A stretch of DNA of 34,281 nucleotides from an uncultured Geobacteraceae bacterium. Lineage in GTDB: Bacteria; Desulfobacterota; Desulfuromonadia; Geobacterales; Pseudopelobacteraceae. Both the position numbers and the translations under genes were made by a program. Shown one piece after another: positions 15,627 through 24,750 of the stretch (positions are counted from its first letter, which is position 1; each line of letters opens with the position of its first letter). The notes under the pieces are model-generated. The model saw nothing but the letters and a program-made list of their open reading frames with translations. It ran no database searches and was not told the origin of the DNA. Location of the stretch: positions 1 through 34,281 of the forward strand of contig CAIOXL010000013.1 of the NCBI GenBank assembly GCA_903862245.1, in the 5' to 3' direction.

Positions 15627-17099
15627 ATGAAAAAAATAATAGTGCTGTGCCTGACTGTTTTGACCGTTGCGCACGCGGCGCTGGTAGGTGCCGCACCGCT
15701 CAAGGTCTTTGTTGCGGAGATAACGGTGATTGGTGCCTCTAACCGCGACGAGACACAAGTAACCATAAAAACGCTGCTGACCTCCCGCCTTAACAGGGGA
15801 ACGGTGACGACCGTGGCTACGGCTGCGGAGGCTGATGCGGTGGTCAGTGGAAGCTACATCGCTGCGGGAAAAATGTTCAGTCTGGATGCGGTGGCTACGG
15901 CAGGCGGCCGGACTCTGACCAGAGCCTTTGTCGAGGGAGACCTTGACAGTGGCTTGATCCCCGCCATCAACAAGCTTGCGGAAAAACTTGCTGGTGAAAT
16001 GGGGAGCGTGCCGGCTGTGGCTCCGGCTGTAGCGGCTATGCCGGTTGCACCGGTTATTGCGGCTACCGAGGTGATTGTTGCTGAAAAGGGTGCTCCTGGC
16101 GGAGAAATAGTTCCGATCATAGAAAAAACCAAGGGGAATCTTTCAAGCTGGCGCAGTCAGCCGATTGCAGGTGTTTTAAATCTTGTTGCTGCCGGTGGTA
16201 TCAATGTTGACGGCAGCAGAGATGTTTTTCTGGCTGAGAGCCACCGGTTGCTGCATTATCGTCATGGCACTGCTTTTCAGCTTGTCTCCGAAATGGATCT
16301 GAAGGTTTACGAAAATATTATTTCACTTGATGTGCTCGATTCCGGCGACGGGACGTATGAGCTGTATGAAACTGTGGTAGCTAATGAACAGCCGGCTTCC
16401 AAAATCTGGCGGGTTACCGGCAACACCATGCAATTGCTCGCAGAAAATGTACCGTATTATTTCCGGGTTATGGCTCTGTCCGGCTCTGCAAAAAAACTGT
16501 ATGTCCAGAAATCGGGGGGTGACCAGTTTTTCGCGGGCGACCTGTTCGAGGCGGTTCGCCAGGGGGCTGAAATAAAGCTGAAAACCCAGGTGGCGCTGCC
16601 GCGCTTTGCTTCTATTTATACGTTCAACCAGTTTACTGATACAGGTGGCAAGCTCTACACAGTGACATTCTCGCCTGAAAACAAGTTGGTTGTGTATGAC
16701 AGCGCTTTGGCTGAAATATGGCGCAGCAGCGATACGTATGGCGGTTCGGAGCAGTTTCTGGAGAAAAAGACGCTGGTGGGAGGCGGTGCAGGTGATCCGC
16801 TGCAGGTGTTCATGAATCAGCGGATACTGGTGACGCCTGAAGGCAATGTGCTGGTCGGGAAAAACGAGGCGTTCTGGCTGTTGGGTAAGAAAGGGTATTA
16901 CAGCAGTGGCTCAGTATATTGCCTTTCCTGGAATGGCGACCATTTGGAGGGGAAATGGCACACCAGGGTCGCTGACAACTACATGCCCGGGTACGCATAC
17001 GACGAAAAGGCGAGGGTGCTTTTACAGCTGGAAATGGTCGCCCGACCACATGTTTTTTCCCGTGGTTCTTCGGTGCTGACAGTACGGAAGATTGATTAA
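15627..17099 (+). CDS. Secreted protein of unknown function, two-domain
   Basis: A 490-residue exported protein I cannot assign. ATG 15627 has GGGAGGGG 3-9 nt upstream and opens a signal peptide (MKKIIVLCLTVLT, cleavage near GAA|PL at residue 23). Residues about 25-115 look like the alpha/beta domain of the TolB-N/FlgO type: a strand KVFVAEITVIG, a helix TIKTLLTSRL, and the ADAVVSGSYIAAG strand. A low-complexity Ala/Pro/Val linker follows (about 118-150). Residues about 155-490 are beta-rich, with blade-like repeats such as DVFLAESHRLLHYR and GNVLVGKNEAFWLLG, suggesting a propeller related to VCBS/FG-GAP proteins. It probably works in the periplasm or on the outer membrane. The domain calls are impressions from sequence pattern only. 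Confidence 0.7.
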   Translation: MKKIIVLCLTVLTVAHAALVGAAPLKVFVAEITVIGASNRDETQVTIKTLLTSRLNRGTVTTVATAAEADAVVSGSYIAAGKMFSLDAVATAGGRTLTRAFVEGDLDSGLIPAINKLAEKLAGEMGSVPAVAPAVAAMPVAPVIAATEVIVAEKGAPGGEIVPIIEKTKGNLSSWRSQPIAGVLNLVAAGGINVDGSRDVFLAESHRLLHYRHGTAFQLVSEMDLKVYENIISLDVLDSGDGTYELYETVVANEQPASKIWRVTGNTMQLLAENVPYYFRVMALSGSAKKLYVQKSGGDQFFAGDLFEAVRQGAEIKLKTQVALPRFASIYTFNQFTDTGGKLYTVTFSPENKLVVYDSALAEIWRSSDTYGGSEQFLEKKTLVGGGAGDPLQVFMNQRILVTPEGNVLVGKNEAFWLLGKKGYYSSGSVYCLSWNGDHLEGKWHTRVADNYMPGYAYDEKARVLLQLEMVARPHVFSRGSSVLTVRKID

Positions 17100-17526
17100 T
17101 CAGGCCTGCTGATAAGGTTTCACCCGGGCATTGGCGGGAGCAAATACGTCATTGCCGGGTGTGCCCTGCGGGGCAGTTTGTTCTGGTGGCAGTAGCCGCT
17201 AAAAGTTGTGTTGGGAAGTGGTGTGGAGTAGCGTCTCGCTGAAAAAAATATGGAGATTGACGTGCAGGATTATCAGCACAGTTATGTCGGACCAGGACTG
17301 GGCGAGCAATTATGTTTTCTCAGTCTTGCAGTGCGACAGACCATGAAGAAAATAGTCGCTTGCTTTCCTGCGGGTGGGAATACGACACTGCAGTGCGATC
17401 TCATGTTTCCGCCCCCACTCAAGCAGCTATCTCCGTTACGCAGTTTTTGGTCCAACAACGCGCCGTATGTTCAACGGCATCACCATACGCCTTGCCGTCT
17501 TGATTCCGGCCATATTGTTCTGGCAA
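17100..17526. other. 427-nt stretch without a recognisable gene
   Basis: The reading frames here lack ribosome binding sites and family-like sequence. A short hairpin (TGCCC-TGCG-GGGCA, near 17160-17175) could end transcription of the preceding gene. The frame of the downstream transporter stays open back to 17374, but that extension does not look like transporter sequence. I found no convincing promoter. Confidence 0.5.
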
Positions 17527-18789
17527 ATGAATAACTTTCGCGCCTCCGCAGCAGTTACTTCCGACTCTCTGTCCGCGAATTGTCGCCGTACTCCTGCCTT
17601 CATGTATTTGGTATTTTCCCTCCTTGCCGGTCATATGATGATTTCCATGGCAATTCTTGTCGTGCCTGCAGTTGCCCCCCTGGTGGCACGTGACTTTGGT
17701 ATCGACCCCTCGCTTATCGGTTACCAGAGCAGCTTTGTGAGTGCGGGTTTGCTAACTTCGCTGCTTTTCATGGGTAACATGGGGCGCAGGTTCGGTGCGT
17801 GTCGAACCAATCAGTTGGGTCTTGGGTTGTCCTCCTCCGGAATGTTGCTGATGCTCTTCCCGTATGCGTTATTACTGATTTCTGGCTCGTATATGATGGG
17901 TATAGGCTATGGTCTTATGGCGCCGACGGCTTCCACATTACTAATGCGTTTTTCATCGGCAGAGCGGCGTAACTTTGTCTTTTCCTTTCAACAAACAGGT
18001 GTGCCGTTGGGCGGTATGCTCGCTGCACTATTGGCTCCGATTATCGCCGTACTGTTGGGGTGGCGCTGGGCGGTGATTTTTTCGGCCCTGCTTCTGTTCT
18101 GTGTGCTGCTACTCATGCAGAGGGGGCGCAAATATTGGGACGATGACCGAAACTCTGCCGCGCCCGCTATTTCATCCAATCCCTTCTCAAATTTCATAAT
18201 GGTGTGGCGTAACCGGCACATGCGGTTGATAGCGCTCATGGGCGGTCTGTTTTGCTGGGGACAGGTAGTTGTGGCATCATACACCGTTGTTGCAGCGGTA
18301 ACATTGTTCCATATGAGCCTCGTGGTTGCGGGGATACTTCTCACCGTTGTTCAGTTGGGTAATGTCGTCGGCAGAATCATTGTCGGTCTGCTCGCTGACC
18401 GGATTGGCAGCAGCACCCGTGTTCTCATATGGAGTGCGGGGATGATGATCGTTACCAGTGTCGCTTCCCTCTGGATGGATCCTTCATGGCCAATGGTATG
18501 GTTGTGCGTATTGTTTGCGCTGTACGGCATCACCACGGGCACCTGGGGTGGGCTTATGCTGGCTGACATCGGGCGTCTTGCTCCCCCGGGATACGTGGGC
18601 GCCGCTATCAGTGGAGCCTTGGTGTTTGTGAACAGTGGGAAATTTCTAGGCCCAATCGTGTTTGCCAATGTGTATGCAGTTACAAAAAACTACCAAATCG
18701 CCTTCGCATCACTCGCTGTGCCGGCTGTAATGGCGCTGTACTGCCTGCTTCAGACAGAAAAAATGAGCATTGATAAACCCCCGTTATGA
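17527..18789 (+). CDS. MFS transporter
   Basis: A 420-residue integral membrane protein of the major facilitator superfamily. About twelve hydrophobic segments are visible, starting with FMYLVFSLLAGHMMISMAIL, and the half-way cytoplasmic loop is the charged stretch QRGRKYWDDDRN. The loop after the second segment, MGNMGRRFG, is a variant of the MFS loop-2 motif, and LADRIGSSTR is its echo in the second half. Substrate is unknown; the general look is of an anion or cyanate/nitrate-type (CynX-like) permease, a weak guess. The start is uncertain: no candidate has a good ribosome binding site. ATG 17527 leaves a short cytoplasmic N-terminus, while 17467 and 17602 are alternatives. A strong hairpin follows, so it is probably not in one operon with the regulator downstream. 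Confidence 0.82.
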   Translation: MNNFRASAAVTSDSLSANCRRTPAFMYLVFSLLAGHMMISMAILVVPAVAPLVARDFGIDPSLIGYQSSFVSAGLLTSLLFMGNMGRRFGACRTNQLGLGLSSSGMLLMLFPYALLLISGSYMMGIGYGLMAPTASTLLMRFSSAERRNFVFSFQQTGVPLGGMLAALLAPIIAVLLGWRWAVIFSALLLFCVLLLMQRGRKYWDDDRNSAAPAISSNPFSNFIMVWRNRHMRLIALMGGLFCWGQVVVASYTVVAAVTLFHMSLVVAGILLTVVQLGNVVGRIIVGLLADRIGSSTRVLIWSAGMMIVTSVASLWMDPSWPMVWLCVLFALYGITTGTWGGLMLADIGRLAPPGYVGAAISGALVFVNSGKFLGPIVFANVYAVTKNYQIAFASLAVPAVMALYCLLQTEKMSIDKPPL

Positions 18790-18818
18790 ATCAGGGCGCA
18801 GGTAGATAGCCAGATCAG

Positions 18819-18846
18819 AACCGGGCAGAGGGACCTCTGCCCGGTT
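18819..18846 (+). terminator. 13-bp perfect stem-loop after the MFS gene
   Basis: AACCGGGCAGAGG (18819-18831) pairs perfectly with CCTCTGCCCGGTT (18834-18846). There is no T-run straight after it, although a T9 run appears about 40 nt later. It may end or stabilise the MFS transcript. Confidence 0.55.
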
Positions 18847-18912
18847 ACTGCCTATGTTTCTAAACGCCCGATACATACGCATCGAATTTTTTTTTGGTGC
18901 GTTATTTTTTTA

Positions 18913-18948
18913 TTGACGCGGATCATATATGATATATAATCCGCGTCA
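18913..18948 (+). promoter_or_regulatory. Promoter and operator of the GntR gene
   Basis: TTGACG (18913-18918) and TATAAT (18935-18940) are 16 nt apart. A perfect 10-nt inverted repeat, TGACGCGGAT (18914-18923) and ATCCGCGTCA (18939-18948), covers both boxes. In the spacer lies a second, perfect 12-bp palindrome, ATCATATATGAT (18922-18933). Either could bind a GntR dimer and shut off the promoter. The start codon at 18962 is 14 nt downstream of the repeat. Confidence 0.75.
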
Positions 18949-18961
18949 CAAGGGGGTAGTC

Positions 18962-19639
18962 ATGACGCTTGGTCCTATAGAACATTATGATACAAAATCC
19001 AGTTTGGCTTATGATGCCATCAAGACGAGCATCAATGAGGGGCACCACATGCCCGGTCAAAAGATCGGCATCTCCCAGATGGCCAAGCTGCTCAACACCA
19101 GCGATATTCCGGTACGCGAAGCCATGCACAGGCTCAGCTCCGAGGGATTGCTGGAATATGCCCCACATGTAGGGTTCAGGGTCACCCTTCCCGAGTTTGA
19201 AAACTATACCGATGTATATGAAGTGCGGCAATTGCTGGAAGGTGAAGCGGTGGGAAGGGCTGCAGCAAACATTTCTCCCTCCTCGCTTGCAGAAATAAAA
19301 CAGTTGCATATGGATATGCTGGCTGACGTGCAACGCGGGGACACCGTTTCGTTTTCGGCTTTAAATTACCGTTTTCACTCCCTCCTGTTCACCTTATCCG
19401 GGAATCCATTTCTGGTGCGTCAGATCGAGCAGGCCGCCGCAGTCTATCCCCGCACTCGAGCCATTTTTGCCATGTATCCCGGACGGATTGTCTCCGCCTC
19501 GCAGGAACATGAAGAAATTATCAGATGCCTTGAACAGAAAGATTCCACAGGCACAAGAAAAGCGTATCTGGAACATATGGTCACGGCCTATGCCCTTCTG
19601 TTGAAATATCGAAAGTCTCTGGATGAAGCTGCACGCTGA
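18962..19639 (+). CDS. GntR-family transcriptional regulator, FCD subfamily
   Basis: A 225-residue regulator. The N-terminal winged helix-turn-helix reads ISQMAKLLNTSDIPVREAMHRL followed by the wing GLLEYAPHVGFRVT. The C-terminal all-helical FCD effector domain shows the NYRFH motif and later histidines in QEHEEII and LEHM that normally hold a metal for ligand binding. Such proteins usually sense an organic acid and repress a neighbouring catabolic operon. I chose ATG 18962 because AAGGGGGT lies 4 nt upstream. An ATG at 18929 falls inside the promoter and cannot be the start. The next gene begins 200 nt later, a gap that could hold a second promoter for the catabolic genes. Confidence 0.9.
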   Translation: MTLGPIEHYDTKSSLAYDAIKTSINEGHHMPGQKIGISQMAKLLNTSDIPVREAMHRLSSEGLLEYAPHVGFRVTLPEFENYTDVYEVRQLLEGEAVGRAAANISPSSLAEIKQLHMDMLADVQRGDTVSFSALNYRFHSLLFTLSGNPFLVRQIEQAAAVYPRTRAIFAMYPGRIVSASQEHEEIIRCLEQKDSTGTRKAYLEHMVTAYALLLKYRKSLDEAAR

Positions 19640-19838
19640 TTAATTAGGCACGGCTCATTGTATGAAACGTCTATTTCCGCATGAAATAGCTACGGGTGAA
19701 AAATCCCAGGATTTCAAAAGGCTGGATTTTAGTATAGGCAACTATGAAGCAGATGATTGCGACGGGGGCGAACCAAAAGCCCGGCAATCTTACATACCAC
19801 CGGCCCTGGCCGGACACTTACAGGGAGGAGACTAGGAT

Positions 19839-21083
19839 ATGGATTTCGCAATTGATTGGACAAGAAGGATTGATTTCGACCTACTTCGCAGTGAGAGAAC
19901 AAAAAGCTTGAACGAACAGATCAAAAAGCATGATCTGGATGCAGTGTTGTGCTTTAAAGCAGAGAACCTACGCTACATGACAGGATATCGTCCCCTGTGG
20001 TGGCCAATTTCCTTTTTGACTAGAAACGCGGGCATTATGGTAGCCGACAAAGAGCCGATTCTGTTTCCCACGAGCGGTTGCTATGAGCGGTGCCGGGACA
20101 GCATGTACTGGATGAACAAGGATAATATCCGTCCCCTTGCAACCATGGAAGACCCGGGAATCGTCGAAGAGGAGATCAAGAAAAAATTTATCCCAGCCTT
20201 TGATGAACTGGGAATTACCGAGGGAAAGATCGGTATTGATCACGTTTCCATGCTGACGCTGATGAAGCTTAAAGAGGCCTTTCCGAAAGCTGACTTTGTC
20301 AACGGGGATCATTGTGTTCTGGACGCACAGGTCATCAAGAACAGCGAAGAGATCAAGTGCATGCGTGCCTCAAGCCAGATGGCCTCAATTGCCATGGATC
20401 GGGCCATGCGGAAGATCAACGTCGGCGTGCGGGAGTGCGAAATTCTTGCCGAGGCGATGCACTCCCTGTACAGCAACGGAATGGAAGTTCCCCAGTGCAG
20501 TCTGATCGTTACCTCGGGGGACGGAACGGCTCCGCTTCGGCGTTTCGCCACTGACAAAAAAATTCAATGGAACGAGCTGGTCTTTATGGATATCGGCGGC
20601 TGCTTTAACGGATATTTCTCCGACTTTACCCGCACGGTCATCTTCGGAAAACCGAGTGAACTGCATAAGAAAATATACCGTGCAGTCTACGAGATGATGA
20701 ACGAGATCAAGCGGACGCTGGTGCCGGGCAATACCAACGCGGATGTAAACAGAGCGGCACGCAAGGTGGTTATCGATCATGGTTTCAAAGGGCATGACTA
20801 CCTTGGGCTGCTTGGACACAGCATCGGCGTGTCAGGGTTGACGTACCCGATCATTGGCGAGATAGCGGCCAACAACGAGAGGGAAGTCGTTCTGAAGCCG
20901 GGCATGATCTTCAGTCTGGAACCCGGAATATTTATCCCGGGTACTCCCGGTGGTGGCGGAATTCGTTTGGAGGATACCATACTGGTGACTGAAGGCGGCA
21001 ACGAGGTGCTGACAACAACCCCATACTGCAACTGCCTCCTGGGTGGAAGCAGTGCGGGCGGTGGCCATGGTTGCAGGTGCTGA
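19839..21083 (+). CDS. M24-family (creatinase/Xaa-Pro-type) metallohydrolase
   Basis: A 414-residue pita-bread-fold enzyme. The N-terminal domain shows LDAVLCFKAENLRYMTGY, typical of creatinase and prolidase relatives. The five metal ligands of M24 enzymes are all present at the usual spacing: Asp251 and Asp262 (DIGGCFNGYFSDFTRT), His327 (LGHSIGV), Glu361 (SLEPGIF) and Glu378 (RLEDT). It should therefore be a functional two-metal enzyme. Substrate is open: besides dipeptides, the fold serves creatinase, ectoine hydrolase and the DMSP lyase DddP. In this cluster it probably cleaves a small imported molecule. The C-terminus is odd, with a glycine/serine-rich tail ending in cysteines (GGGHGCRC). 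ATG 19839 has a strong GGGAGGAG 8 nt upstream. The 200-nt gap before it contains small inverted repeats (AAATCC/GGATTT; CCGGCC/GGCCGG). Confidence 0.85.
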   Translation: MDFAIDWTRRIDFDLLRSERTKSLNEQIKKHDLDAVLCFKAENLRYMTGYRPLWWPISFLTRNAGIMVADKEPILFPTSGCYERCRDSMYWMNKDNIRPLATMEDPGIVEEEIKKKFIPAFDELGITEGKIGIDHVSMLTLMKLKEAFPKADFVNGDHCVLDAQVIKNSEEIKCMRASSQMASIAMDRAMRKINVGVRECEILAEAMHSLYSNGMEVPQCSLIVTSGDGTAPLRRFATDKKIQWNELVFMDIGGCFNGYFSDFTRTVIFGKPSELHKKIYRAVYEMMNEIKRTLVPGNTNADVNRAARKVVIDHGFKGHDYLGLLGHSIGVSGLTYPIIGEIAANNEREVVLKPGMIFSLEPGIFIPGTPGGGGIRLEDTILVTEGGNEVLTTTPYCNCLLGGSSAGGGHGCRC

Positions 21084-21248
21084 CAACCTTGGCACTCCAA
21101 CAGTCGGATGATTTGAACATTATAGAGTTGGTGCAGTCAACAAGGTATACATACACTTTGCAAACCGACTGATTTCAAGGTGATAGCCGAATCGCAGGCA
21201 ATTATATCAACAGAAGTGCCAGTCTGCTGAACCGAGGGGGAAAGCCAC

Positions 21249-22214
21249 ATGAAGAAGATCGTCGTTGTTCAACCCGTTCACTCTATAGGTATGGGTATCT
21301 TGCAGACGGGCGGACAGGTGGTAATTCCTTCCGGGACTTCCGATCAGGAAATAATCGCGGTTGCAGGTGATGCGGAGGCATTGGTTGTGAGGCTTACCAA
21401 TGTATCCGCCAGCCTTATTGATGCCATGCCGTCGCTTAAGGTGATTGGCCGCAACGGGGTCGGTGTGGATAACATTGATATCGGCGCTGCAACAAAGCGG
21501 CGCATAGCGGTAATCAACACTCCCGGGACAAATTCCAACAGTGTTGCAGAATATGTGATTGCTGCCTTTATGGCCCTTCACAAAAAACTGGTACCGCTGG
21601 ACCGGCATGTACGAAACGGAGAATGGCATTTCCGTGATCATTGCAGGGGCGTTGACCTTCAGGAAAAGACCATCGGAATTATCGGAATGGGCCAGATAGG
21701 TACTATTCTGGCGACCAAATGCAAGGTCGGCCTCGGTATGAATGTTCTTGTATATGACCCGTTCATGTCAGCAGAATATATTACAAGTCATGGCGCCATG
21801 GTGGCTGAGAGTATGGATGCATTGTTGCGGGTCTCTGACGTTGTCTCACTTCACATCCCGTTAACCCAGAGCACCAGAAATCTCTTTGATGGCCAGACGC
21901 TGCGATCCATGAAGCGGGGCGCAGTATTGGTCAATGCTTCGCGTGGCGGTATCATAGACGAGCAGGCTCTGGTTCAGGTGCTGACGGAAGGGCATTTGAG
22001 CGGTGCTGCGCTGGATGTGTTCGGAGAAGAACCTCCTGTCGGAGATAGCCTACTTTGGAATGCTCCCAATCTCCTTGTTACACCTCACATAGCCGGGTTG
22101 ACTGAAGACGCCGCTGCAAGAACTTCAGAGGTTATGGCCAAGGATGTGGTAGCTGTTTTACGCGGTGAGAACCCTGTCAACTTATATAATGAAGAAATAC
22201 TGTGTGAGGTGTAG
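21249..22214 (+). CDS. D-isomer-specific 2-hydroxyacid dehydrogenase
   Basis: A 321-residue NAD-dependent dehydrogenase that interconverts a 2-hydroxyacid and a 2-oxoacid. The Rossmann motif is GIIGMGQIGTI with the acidic NAD-selecting residue in VYDPF. The catalytic triad is Arg232 (NASRGG), Glu261 (FGEEPP) and His280 (TPHIAG). The N-terminal substrate domain includes RNGVGVDNIDI. It resembles the SerA/hydroxypyruvate reductase group, but no ACT domain is attached, so a catabolic role is more likely than serine synthesis. ATG 21249 follows GAGGGGG by about 8 nt. The permease gene starts 3 nt after its stop, so it is in one operon with the ABC importer. Confidence 0.9.
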   Translation: MKKIVVVQPVHSIGMGILQTGGQVVIPSGTSDQEIIAVAGDAEALVVRLTNVSASLIDAMPSLKVIGRNGVGVDNIDIGAATKRRIAVINTPGTNSNSVAEYVIAAFMALHKKLVPLDRHVRNGEWHFRDHCRGVDLQEKTIGIIGMGQIGTILATKCKVGLGMNVLVYDPFMSAEYITSHGAMVAESMDALLRVSDVVSLHIPLTQSTRNLFDGQTLRSMKRGAVLVNASRGGIIDEQALVQVLTEGHLSGAALDVFGEEPPVGDSLLWNAPNLLVTPHIAGLTEDAAARTSEVMAKDVVAVLRGENPVNLYNEEILCEV

Positions 22215-22217
22215 CGG

Positions 22218-23222
22218 ATGGCGAGCGATAATCCAAAAGTGCCCAATAGTGAGGCAGTCGGCAGTCAAAACCCGGTGAAGGCAAGAAGGCAGGTCGATGT
22301 CGTGGGTTTTGTCAGAAAGTATGGCATGGTTCTGGCCCTGGTCATTCTGGTCGTTCTGGGTAGTTTCCTGTCGGAGGCCTTTTTAACTCCTCGAAATCTG
22401 CTGAATGTGGCTCGACAGGTTTCTGTGATAGGTCTCCTGGCGGCGGGTGAAACATTTGTCATTCTGGCTGGAGGGATAGACCTCTCTGTCGGGGGTGTTT
22501 TATCGGCATCGGCAATTTTTGCAGCGTACAATCAGAACCTCCCCTTCCCTATGCTCGTGCTGTCAACAGTTCTGTTTGGCATGCTTTTCGGTCTCACGAC
22601 CGGAACGCTTGTGTCAAGAGCTGGAATCACGCCCTTCATTGCAACATTGGGCATGGGAACCATCGGTGAAGGTGTCGCGATGCTCCTTTCAGAAGGGCAG
22701 CCGATCTTCATTGAAAATAACGCCTCCATATTTACTACCCTGGGCAACGGCACCTTTGCGTTTATTCCGATTCCGGTGATCGTGCTGGTCGGGAGCATTC
22801 TGATCGGTCAACTTTTCCTTTCCGGCACCACCGGGGGAGTGTATTTAAAAGCTTTGGGCGGTAATGAGGAGGCCACTTTTTGGTCCGGCATCAATACCCG
22901 CAAATACCGGACACTCTCCTTTATCCTTTCGGGGGCTTTTGTTGGTGTAGCGGCAATTCTGGCGGTTGCCAGGACTTCCGTGGGAGATCCGGTGGTTGGC
23001 CAGGGAACGACTCTGGATGCAATAAGTGCGGTGGTTATCGGCGGCACCTATCTGGGTGGCGGTGGGGTCGGAAGTGTCGTCGGCACGCTGTTGGGTGCCT
23101 TTATTATGGGGAGTATTAATAATTTATTCAACCTGCTCAATGTGAATGCCTACTGGCAGATGGTTGCTAAAGGTGTAATCATTATTTCCGCTGTCTATAT
23201 AGGAACGAGAAAGAAGCGTTAA
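22218..23222 (+). CDS. RbsC-type ABC transporter permease
   Basis: A 334-residue inner-membrane permease of the carbohydrate-uptake CUT2 class. It begins with a hydrophilic stretch of about 33 residues, then about nine hydrophobic segments. The family landmarks are clear: ETFVILAGGIDLSVGGVL, PFIATLGMGTIGEGVA and AISAVVIGGTYLGGGGVGSVVGTLLGAF. The ligand is probably a sugar, polyol or related small molecule, but CUT2 systems vary. The ATG at 22218 has GAGGTG about 6 nt upstream, inside the end of the dehydrogenase gene. The ATPase starts 1 nt after its stop. Confidence 0.92.
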   Translation: MASDNPKVPNSEAVGSQNPVKARRQVDVVGFVRKYGMVLALVILVVLGSFLSEAFLTPRNLLNVARQVSVIGLLAAGETFVILAGGIDLSVGGVLSASAIFAAYNQNLPFPMLVLSTVLFGMLFGLTTGTLVSRAGITPFIATLGMGTIGEGVAMLLSEGQPIFIENNASIFTTLGNGTFAFIPIPVIVLVGSILIGQLFLSGTTGGVYLKALGGNEEATFWSGINTRKYRTLSFILSGAFVGVAAILAVARTSVGDPVVGQGTTLDAISAVVIGGTYLGGGGVGSVVGTLLGAFIMGSINNLFNLLNVNAYWQMVAKGVIIISAVYIGTRKKR

Positions 23223-23223
23223 C

Positions 23224-24750
23224 ATGGACACTTTGCTGAAAGCCACCGGAATATCGAAGAGCTTTGGGGGAATCCAGGCACTTGACCGAGTTAATTTCGA
23301 GGTCGCCAAGGGTGAAGTTCATGCTGTGGTGGGTGAGAATGGCGCCGGAAAATCCACCCTGATGAAAATTCTGACCGGGGTTTACCAAAGGGATGAAGGG
23401 CAGATCTGGTTTGACGGTGCGGAACTGTCGGCCAAAAGCCCGTCTCAGTGCAGACGCAGCGGTATCGGCATCGTATTTCAGGAGCCTACGCTGATTCGAT
23501 CACTGGATGTCAAGACCAATATATTCCTGGGAAACTATCCGTACAGAAAGGTGCCCGGGTTTGTTAATTGGCAGAAGCTGCGGGAGGATACCTGCTCCGT
23601 GCTGGAAGAACTGGGTGTTACCATTGATCCCGACACCATTGTGAGTGACCTGACGTTTGGCAAGCGGCAGATGATCGAAATTGCCAAAGTCATTGCACAC
23701 CGGGCCAAGCTGATTATTCTGGACGAACCCACGTCAGCCCTTTCGGATGAAGAAAAGGACTGTCTCTTCGGAGTGATTGCACGTTTAAAGGAGAGGGGGA
23801 CCTCGATAATATACATCAGTCACCGGCTACCCGAAATTTTTGAAATTACGGACCGTGTCACGGTAATGCGGGATGGGAGATACATCGGTACAGAATCTAC
23901 TGCGAACTTAAACGCAGATTCCCTGATAAAGATGATGGTTGGCAAGGCTCTGGAGGCGAATCTTCACCGGGGGAGCGTTGTCGCGGATGAGGACATTCTC
24001 AAGGTGAAGGGCCTTGGACGCGGGAAGGTGCTCAGCGACATAAGCTTTAACCTCCGGAAAGGTGAAATTCTGGGTGTCTTTGGTTTGGTCGGTTCCGGGC
24101 GGACGGAAATGGCCAGAGCGCTATTTGGTATCGACAAGATTGACTGTGGCGAAATCTGGCTGGACGACAAAAAGGTTGCCATCCGCTCACCGGTGGAAGC
24201 GGTCGCACTTGGACTGGGTTTTGTGCCGGAAAGCCGTAAGGAACATGGAATTATACCACTGATGGCTAGTGGAATGAATATAACGCTGTCGGCACTGGGC
24301 AAATGCTCTGCCGCTTCAGTTGTTAACTGGAACAGTCAGGATGGAATAGCCCGAGGGTTCATCAAAAAAATGGGGATAAAGGTATCAAGCCCCAAGCAGG
24401 CGGTTGTCAACCTGTCGGGAGGCAATCAGCAAAAGGTTGTTGTCTCTAAATGGCTCGCCAATAATCCCAGGATACTGATACTGGACGAACCGACCAGGGG
24501 TGTGGATGTTGGCGCCAAGGCCGAGATCCACAACTTGATAGTCCAACTGATCAAGGAGGGCTTATCAGTTATCATGATTTCCTCGGAGATGGAGGAGATC
24601 ATGCGGCTGGCCGACCGTGTGCTGGTCCTATACGAAGGCAGGGTTTCTGGTGTCCTGGACCTGGAAGAGCTGAACGAGGAAAATTTATTAAAGAGTATCC
24701 ACGGGCATTTTTGGCGGCCTGATCAAAATACAAAGGGGGTAATGGAATGA
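23224..24750 (+). CDS. RbsA-type ABC transporter ATPase (two nucleotide-binding domains)
   Basis: A 508-residue double ATPase that drives the CUT2 importer. The first domain has Walker A GENGAGKST (Lys43) and Walker B LIILDEPTSALS with a relaxed signature LTFGKRQ. The second domain has a degenerate Walker A, GSGRTEM (Arg293 in place of Lys), a strict signature LSGGNQQK and Walker B ILILDEPTRGVD. A one-good, one-degenerate pair is normal in RbsA, MglA and XylG. The gene overlaps the binding-protein gene by 4 nt (ATGA), consistent with translational coupling. Confidence 0.94.
   Translation: MDTLLKATGISKSFGGIQALDRVNFEVAKGEVHAVVGENGAGKSTLMKILTGVYQRDEGQIWFDGAELSAKSPSQCRRSGIGIVFQEPTLIRSLDVKTNIFLGNYPYRKVPGFVNWQKLREDTCSVLEELGVTIDPDTIVSDLTFGKRQMIEIAKVIAHRAKLIILDEPTSALSDEEKDCLFGVIARLKERGTSIIYISHRLPEIFEITDRVTVMRDGRYIGTESTANLNADSLIKMMVGKALEANLHRGSVVADEDILKVKGLGRGKVLSDISFNLRKGEILGVFGLVGSGRTEMARALFGIDKIDCGEIWLDDKKVAIRSPVEAVALGLGFVPESRKEHGIIPLMASGMNITLSALGKCSAASVVNWNSQDGIARGFIKKMGIKVSSPKQAVVNLSGGNQQKVVVSKWLANNPRILILDEPTRGVDVGAKAEIHNLIVQLIKEGLSVIMISSEMEEIMRLADRVLVLYEGRVSGVLDLEELNEENLLKSIHGHFWRPDQNTKGVME

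Noticed and set aside
17250-17534. 94-codon frame before the MFS gene
   Set aside because: It has no ribosome binding site, its composition is unlike a protein and it runs into the transporter gene in another frame.
18929-18961. Upstream ATG for the GntR gene
   Set aside because: It lies between the -35 and -10 boxes, so it would not be in the mRNA; the ATG at 18962 has a strong ribosome binding site.
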